Origin: Chrysomallon squamiferum
Taxonomy: Eukaryota > Mollusca > Gastropoda > Neomphalida > Peltospiridae
Direction of reading: 5' to 3'
DNA: 40,000 bases
Assembly: GCA_012295275.1 (NCBI GenBank)
Contig: CM022671.1
Span: forward strand, 30,078,750 to 30,118,749
The notes under the pieces are model-generated. The model was given only the letters and a program-made list of their open reading frames with translations. It was not told the origin of the DNA and made no database searches. Each line of letters opens with the position of its first letter. Position 1 is the first letter of the stretch. This document shows positions 34,006 through 40,000 of this stretch, one piece after another. A program made the position numbers and the translations under genes.

Positions 34006-34260
34006 CAAAAAAAAAAAAAAAAAAAAAAAAAGGAAGGTAAAAAAATTGATAAGAAGAACGTAACAAAAACAAACATGACTGAGAAAAAGAAAGATAGGAG
34101 ATAAATAATTGTTGTGTAAGGTAATCTTTCCTGTATCTTCTTCCTGTTCGTCTTCTTCTTCTTCTTCTTCTTATTATTATTATTAGTATTATTAGTATTA
34201 TTACTATTATTGTTATGATCATCATCATCATCATTACTGTGGTTTTTTATTAATTAATTT
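34006..34260. repeat. Poly(A) run and (TTC)n-(ATT)n-(ATC)n
   Basis: A-run 34008-34031; TTC 34150-34171 to ATT/AGT and ATC at 34219-34233. Confidence 0.93.
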
Positions 34261-34353
34261 ATTTTGAATGTTATCATTATGTTACACATAATCTTGTTAG
34301 TATTCTTATCGATGACAATTTGTCATTTTTTACATTATTTTTATAACTGTTAC

Positions 34354-34354
34354 G

Positions 34355-34393
<39 letters not shown>

Positions 34394-34396
34394 TTT
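34354..34396. repeat. (ATTT)n microsatellite
   Basis: About 10 pure copies. Confidence 0.97.
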
Positions 34397-34639
34397 GCAA
34401 TTTGTCATCAGTGTTCGTTCTTTTTGTTTTCTTTTGGCCTATTTATCTATGTCATCTTTACAAAAGCATTCTTTGCTGCTGTAATATCTTTAATGTTGTA
34501 TCGATTCACAAGTGGTCTTTATATACGAGCTATAAGTGATCTCCATTTGTAACAATAATACCAACTGTAGTTAAATGATGACTTTTACAGTTTGCTTTTA
34601 TAATAAGGGAGTAACAATTTTAATTGTTCAGAAATAATA

Positions 34640-34778
34640 AATCTGTATGTCTGTATGTGTGTATGTATGTGTGTGCGTATGTATGTATGTATGTATGTAT
34701 GTATGTATGTGTGTATGTGTGAATTAAATGTGTGTGTGTGTTTGTGATGTGTATGTGTATGTGTATGTGTGTGTATAT
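34640..34778. repeat. (TATG)n / (TG)n tract flanking the MITE
   Basis: Imperfect TATG and TGTG repeats reach the left end of the inverted-repeat element; TG repeats resume at its right end (34991-35014). The element appears inserted in a microsatellite. Confidence 0.95.
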
Positions 34779-34780
34779 AC

Positions 34781-34988
34781 AGGGTGGTCTAAAAGTAGGT
34801 GGACAGTATGTGGGTTAGGGTTATATTATTACAATGGTGTTCATTATAACTATGGCATTTGTACTATATTATTTAAAATATTATAACTACAATTATTTAA
34901 ACTGAATACTGTCCATCTACTTTTGGAGTGAATATAATTGTATATGCAATCTCAAAATAAATGTTATCACCTACTTTTGGACCACCCT
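34781..34988. mobile_element. MITE-like element, 208 bp, terminal inverted repeats
   Basis: AGGGTGGTCTAAAAGTAGGT at the left (34781) is the reverse complement of the right end (34968-34988), with one mismatch in 21. An internal inverted copy of AAAAGTAGGTGGACAGTAT lies at 34906-34924, so the left end can pair with either. The left end is preceded by TATATAC, compatible with TA target use by Tc1/mariner elements, but the (TG)n flanks hide any target duplication. No transposase is encoded. Confidence 0.8.
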
Positions 34989-35109
34989 CTGTGTGTGTGT
35001 GTGTGTGTGTGTGTATATGCATGCTTGTATGCGTGTATATGCTTATATGTATCTATGTATGTATGATTAATTTTTAAATATTTTTTTATCATTTATTTTT
35101 TATTTATTT

Positions 35110-35110
35110 A

Positions 35111-35149
<39 letters not shown>

Positions 35150-35195
35150 CTATCATTATTATTATTATTATGATTATTATTATTATTATTATCTA

Positions 35196-35244
<49 letters not shown>

Positions 35245-35267
35245 GATTATTATTATTATTATTATAA

Positions 35268-35314
<47 letters not shown>

Positions 35315-35315
35315 G
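35110..35315. repeat. (ATT)n tract with repeated ATCTATC interruptions
   Basis: Pure ATT blocks separated by TATCTATCATT at about 35148 and 35190 and TATGATT at about 35169 and 35243, showing block duplication. Confidence 0.95.
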
Positions 35316-35339
35316 ATTTCTAAAGATACATTATTTATA

Positions 35340-35600
35340 ATCAAAGTAAATTCCTGACGCCTTAAGTTGCCTGACCTTTCATGGCCCCTGCGTGTTTCCT
35401 TGTTTGTATTAACTTGTTGCGTTGATTGATGTGTCTCTTTCGTAGTCACGTTTGATTGATTGTTTATTGGATGGGGCATCAAACTACAGCAGCTTTCTCT
35501 TATTAATGTGTTAAAATACCTGGCCATTGTCTCGTCAGTTTGATGTAACCCTTAACGCTTCAGTGAACGTGTCGCTGCTAGCACGGGTAGCTTTGTAATG
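35340..35600. promoter_or_regulatory. Unique island with two PBX/HOX-like sites
   Basis: TGATTGAT occurs at 35423-35430 and 35453-35460, 30 bp apart, in normal-complexity DNA. It is the PBX-HOX composite core. Function is inference. Confidence 0.3.
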
Positions 35601-35621
35601 AGGAGACATTTTTTTACTCCG

Positions 35622-35800
35622 ATTTTTATTTATTTATTTATTTATTTACTTCCTTCTTTCCTTCCTTCCTTCCTTCTTTACTTACTTACTTCCTAACTTA
35701 TGTATGTATGTATGTATGTATGTATGTATGTATGTATGTATGTATGTATGTATGTATGTATATATGTGTGTATGTATGTATGTATTTATTTATTTATTTA
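35622..35800. repeat. (TTTA)n, (TTCC)n, (TATG)n tract
   Basis: TTTA 35622-35646, TTCC/TTAC 35650-35695, pure TATG 35699-35762, TTTA again to 35800. (GTT)n at 35893-35912. Confidence 0.96.
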
Positions 35801-35939
35801 ATTTGTTGGTTGTTTGTTTATTTATCTTATTATTTTTCCTGTTATTTCGTCTTCTTTTTCATCTTCTTCTCATGATGCTAATAATTATTATTATTGTTGT
35901 TGTTGTTGTTGTTTTGCCGTTATGTTATAAAACATAAAA

Positions 35940-36660
35940 ACAATTTTTATAAGAGGTTTGAAAAAAAAATATATATAAAAAATATATATATAAAAATGCA
36001 TAGATCATTAATCTAAAATTTACGGATATAAATATACAGACACATTATGTACAAGACAGACAGACAGACAGACTGAGAGACGCACCCATCCACCCACCGA
36101 GACAGACGCACCCACTTACACACATTTCAGTGTCAGTCACAAAGACAGATAAACATCGATAAATCATTAATTCACAGACATCGACGACAAACTACTTAAT
36201 AACAGTTTAACAACAAAGCCTACATCTCGCAAAGAAACATACATACTTACATACATATATACATATATATTAAAGTGCAAGTACATTAAAAAGTATTAAA
36301 GAAAAGAAAAAGAAAAAGAAAGACTTCGAAATGAAAGCGAAATCGACACTTAATGAAGCGTGATTTTTCTTCCCAGATTCTAGAAATGTGTATTGGAAAC
36401 AGACAGACGGGTCTACTGCCCGGGGTGTTTAACTGACATTCAATACAACTTGTCAGTTGCCAGCCCAGTAGGTCAAACACGCCGTTACGCCCTCGTGTCG
36501 GTCACAGTCCACTGAAATGTACAACTGACATCACAGCCAGGAGAAACGTATTAAAATTCCTGTCAAGTTCTCATTAGTGTTGATGGTGCTTTGTTGATTA
36601 AGTGGATGATTATGAGAAGAACTGTAGTGTAGCAGACTAATAAAAATTCTAATCGTAAGA
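35940..36660. other. Intronic DNA, (ACAG)n and unique
   Basis: ACAG/ACCC repeats 36054-36125; 36310-36600 is unique. No gene. Confidence 0.65.
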
Positions 36661-36697
36661 TCAATAACCTAATAATGATGATGATGATGATGAAATA

Positions 36698-36738
<41 letters not shown>

Positions 36739-37715
36739 TAATTAAAATAATAACAACAACAACAACGAAATAATACTATTAAAATCAGTGACAAAACAAT
36801 AACTCTGTTTATGAGTCACCATCATTATCAAATCTTTATTTATGTTTGTTTATTTATTTATTTCAATCTTCCTTTCTTTCTTTCTTTCTTTCTGTCTTTA
36901 TTTATTTATTTATAGCCTCAGTTTTGCTTTCATAAAAGAAAAGAATGTTGAGAATTGAAAGATTCAAACTACATTAAAACTGACTGAAAGTTTTTGTGAA
37001 GTAGCTAGATTTAAAAATAAAATTTATATTTATAATGATAAAACAAACAAGCAAGAAAACAGACAAACAACCAAACAAACAAACAACCAAAGAAAAATAA
37101 ATAAACAAAAATAAACGAAATACTTTACGCTATACGAAAAACTCCATTATTCTGTTACTTTTATTTATTTCTTTCCTGTTTTTAAGACTGTTTTTGGAAA
37201 CGCTTCCATTGTAATTTTTCACTGTACCGTTATACAACAGTATGTATCAATTACATTCAAATTACTTTTTCATGAAATTAACATTTTTTCTCTCGCGTTT
37301 CATCCTCATTTGCATAATTGTTTCATACATCAGACAACCTCCAATGCCCTTTCCCGTAGATATTTATAGAATTTAAATAGTAACAGTAATAATAATAATA
37401 GTAATAGCACGAGTTATAATAAAATGAAATAAAAAGTATAAATAAAATAAAATAAAATAAAGTAGTATTACTAATAGTAATAAATAAATAATAAATAATA
37501 AATAATAAAATAAATTATTAAATTAAAACAAAACAAAACAAAAATTATAGTAAATATCTGTACTATTTCACTATTATTAATATTTTTATTAATATTATTA
37601 TTATTATTGTTGTTGTTGTTGTTATTATTAATATTATTTTTATTATTCTTATTGTTGTTGTTGTTTTTGTTGTTGGTATTATTATTATTGTTATTAGTAT
37701 TATTATATTTATTTT
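36660..37715. repeat. (ATG)n, (AAT)n, (AAC)n, (TTTC)n, (AAAT)n, (GTT)n series
   Basis: ATG 36675-36692, AAT 36699-36735, AAC 36751-36766, TTTC 36870-36893, AAAC-type 37043-37105, AATA/AAAAT 37380-37550, GTT and ATT 37590-37705. Confidence 0.92.
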
Positions 37716-37719
37716 AACT

Positions 37720-38540
37720 TGCAGCCTGTCATTAACGACTAAAAGTCCACGCTAGTAAATAAATCATATGTTTACAGTTGGTTTGACGACTTCAAACAAA
37801 TCGGTCACGCGTCACTTCGCTCGTTCGTTGTGATGCTATTTTATATACCCTCGGCAACAGGATTATTAATTTTTACCTGTGCCGTACTCGTCGAGATATA
37901 CCATGACACGGCCCGCTGTGTGGCGGTTTCTTGGGTACACCCACAATCCCGTGGGATTCGCGGGGTCACAGCTTAACATGGTTTCCTAGCGTTCTGTTGA
38001 AAAAGAAATACACTTTTACAACGATTAGGAAAATGACAGTGGTGATTATCGTGGTTTTTGAGTGTGATAGTAGTAGTAGTAGTAGTAGTAGTAAAAATTA
38101 AATATTATTAATTAAAACAGTTTCCATAACAATACATCTGAATGTACTCAAAAACCCACCTGTGTGTCTATCAAAACTGGTCACCTCTTTGTTAACCTGA
38201 CGCACAAACAAACCAAACTAAGGTGTCCGCAAGTTTACTTGTTTCTGAACCCAAGGTGCATAAATAATTTACCAGGACTTTCTGTAAGCACCCTTAAAGC
38301 TTGTGAAAAGACTGGAAAGTAGGGATCTGGTTACAGTGTATTATGTCTGACGGTATCTAGTGGCGTAGTAAAATCTACAGAACCTGTCACCTACCGCGCG
38401 ACTCGGGATGCGCCGGTACACAGCCGTCAACGTAGTTTGTCTCGCAGAGTCAATCGACTGAAACACGGAGGAGGAAAAAAAAGCTGTTACGTTTACAGTT
38501 TCTGTGACTTGAGACTGTGGGAGATTTTAACTACTGTTTT
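37720..38540. other. GC-richer unique intronic island
   Basis: Includes imperfect palindrome AATCCCGTGGGATT (about 37945-37958) and (AGT)n at 38068-38093. No protein match recognised; possible regulatory DNA. Confidence 0.4.
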
Positions 38541-38554
38541 TATAGATACTGCTA

Positions 38555-38930
38555 TTTACCACTGCTCCTACTACCACCACTATTACTGCTGCTACTACTA
38601 CCACTATTACTACTGCTGTAACTACTGCTACTACTACCACCACTATTTCTACTGCTACTACTACCATCACTATTACTAGTGCTCCTACTACCATCACTAT
38701 TACTTCTGCTACTAGTACCACTACTATTAGTACTGCTACTACTACCACCATTATTACTAGTGCTACTAGTACCACTACTATTAGTACTGCTACTACTACC
38801 ACCATTATTACTATTGTTGCTACTACCACTGCTATTACTACTGCTAGTACCATCACTATTACTACTACTACTAGTACCACCACTATTACTAGTACCATCA
38901 CTATTTCTACTCTGCTGTTACATTTATGGT
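38555..38930. repeat. Imperfect (ACT)n tract with a 54-bp internal duplication
   Basis: ACT/ACC/ATT/GCT trinucleotides. ACTAGTACCACTACTATTAG and its 3' extension occur at 38711 and 38765, a 54-bp step. Val/Leu-rich frames on both strands are by-products. Confidence 0.94.
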
Positions 38931-39632
38931 GTCTATGACTAGAGACTTGTGGGAGATTGACTACTGTTGCTGTTTTTGTAAATACTACAACTTTGTAACT
39001 ACAACCACCACTACGAAATCTTCTATAGCTAATATATATTTTTTTTTTTTGGCTATTTATCTTTGTTTTTGACCCCCATTGGCTGTGTACTTTTATTTAA
39101 CATCTTGTTATATTATATACCTTTGATTTTTCATTTTAATGGTTAATTTTATTAATGTCTTTCCTATGTAATAGTTTACATTAAATATATACATAGATAT
39201 ATATATATAAATTCTGCAAACAATAAATAGCAGCACGATACGATGGCTAGATACATTTTATAATCTTTTTTTCGTTTACTGACCAAATAAAAAGTCTTTT
39301 TGGTACTGAACTATTTTTAATTGGATAAATTAATTGCTAATTGCATATATATTGTTCAAAGTTACATCTTTGATGTTTAACTCCAAGTTTAGTTCTTAAA
39401 AGTCAATATTTGAAATAATTTTCTTTAAAACAAATAACAAATACATGTTTGTTATTTAAGAACTATTTTGTTTTGCTGTATAGTTTTTGTTGGTGACAAC
39501 AATCTAGAACTCTCTACAGCGATGAGCTGAGAAATAAAACAGTTATTTTCATTTAGTTTGTGTATTAATTAGGACTGCAGGATAAAGTATTTATCTTAAT
39601 ACAGTAACCAGTTATTCCCTCTTTCTGTCTCT
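38931..39632. other. AT-rich intronic DNA
   Basis: T-run 39031-39050, otherwise featureless. Confidence 0.65.
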
Positions 39633-39642
39633 CCACACACAC

Positions 39643-39697
<55 letters not shown>
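39633..39697. repeat. (CA)n microsatellite
   Basis: CA dinucleotides with one early AA interruption. Confidence 0.97.
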
Positions 39698-39699
<2 letters not shown>

Positions 39700-40000
39700 G
39701 ATTCCAGATTTCATCTCACAGAATTTCACAACGTCCAGTCATAGCCAATCTTTTTCGAGACCAGGCGCTTTACTAAAACAACCAACAACATTTTAATAAA
39801 GATTATTTTACTCCTGAAATTAGACGTCATTCAGAAAGCCCCACGGGCCGCAGTTTGTTCGTGACTGGTCTAGGCAATATGCATATAATAACAATACTGA
39901 ATTCTTCTCATAACAGCTTTACAGAATCATATAACTAGTCAATATGCTGTCAGTGCGTGTTTCTCATTGTTGTACCAGTACAAAATCACAACATTCAATA
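39698..40000. other. Unique DNA at the right edge
   Basis: No exon seen; no Wnt C-terminal motif in any frame. Confidence 0.6.

Overview
This is a eukaryotic, animal, strongly AT-rich window dominated by simple-sequence DNA. The only recognisable gene is a Wnt7-family ligand on the + strand, in pieces. Residue-level similarity to bilaterian Wnt7, combined with introns full of (ATT)n, (CT)n, (TATG)n and (GTCT)n microsatellites, suggests a lophotrochozoan, most likely a mollusc. The species cannot be fixed from this window.

Layout. 1 to about 11040 is the 5' intergenic flank: AT-rich unique DNA, two decayed tandem arrays (2520-3480 and 6530-7230), several (CT)n tracts and a few GC-richer islands, one with a near-consensus CTCF core next to a YY1-like motif (484-546). 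11041-11327 is a CpG-rich, TATA-less promoter/5'UTR with a GC box, two CCAAT boxes and a YY1-like element, preceded by a T27/A27 homopolymer pair. Exon 1 (11328-11410, signal peptide) is very short and was found by reading upstream sequence for a phase-2 donor that fits exon 2. Exon 2 is 17338-17567 and exon 3 is 30498-30769. The introns are 5927 bp and 12930 bp, and the third runs off the right end. Together the three exons encode 195 residues, about the N-terminal 55% of a Wnt. The last part, with the lipid-bearing KCHGVSGSC segment and the C-terminal cysteine-rich domain, lies beyond 40000.

The introns hold two further tandem arrays (24828-25375, unit about 29 bp; 27290-28610, unit about 40 bp), a recent 107-bp triplication, a duplicated 103-109 bp unit beginning at the exon 3 splice donor, an inverted pair of dispersed repeats ending in a poly(A)-like run (18520-18662 and 21613-21774), and a 208-bp MITE-like inverted-repeat element (34781-34988). 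Isolated GC-richer, non-repetitive islands carry clustered transcription-factor-like motifs and are the best candidates for Wnt7 cis-regulatory DNA.

I see no rRNA, CRISPR array, prokaryotic-type operon, viral gene or second protein gene. Other long reading frames are translations of microsatellites. I found no evidence of a new multi-gene system. The points of interest are the gene model, repeat architecture and candidate regulatory sites.
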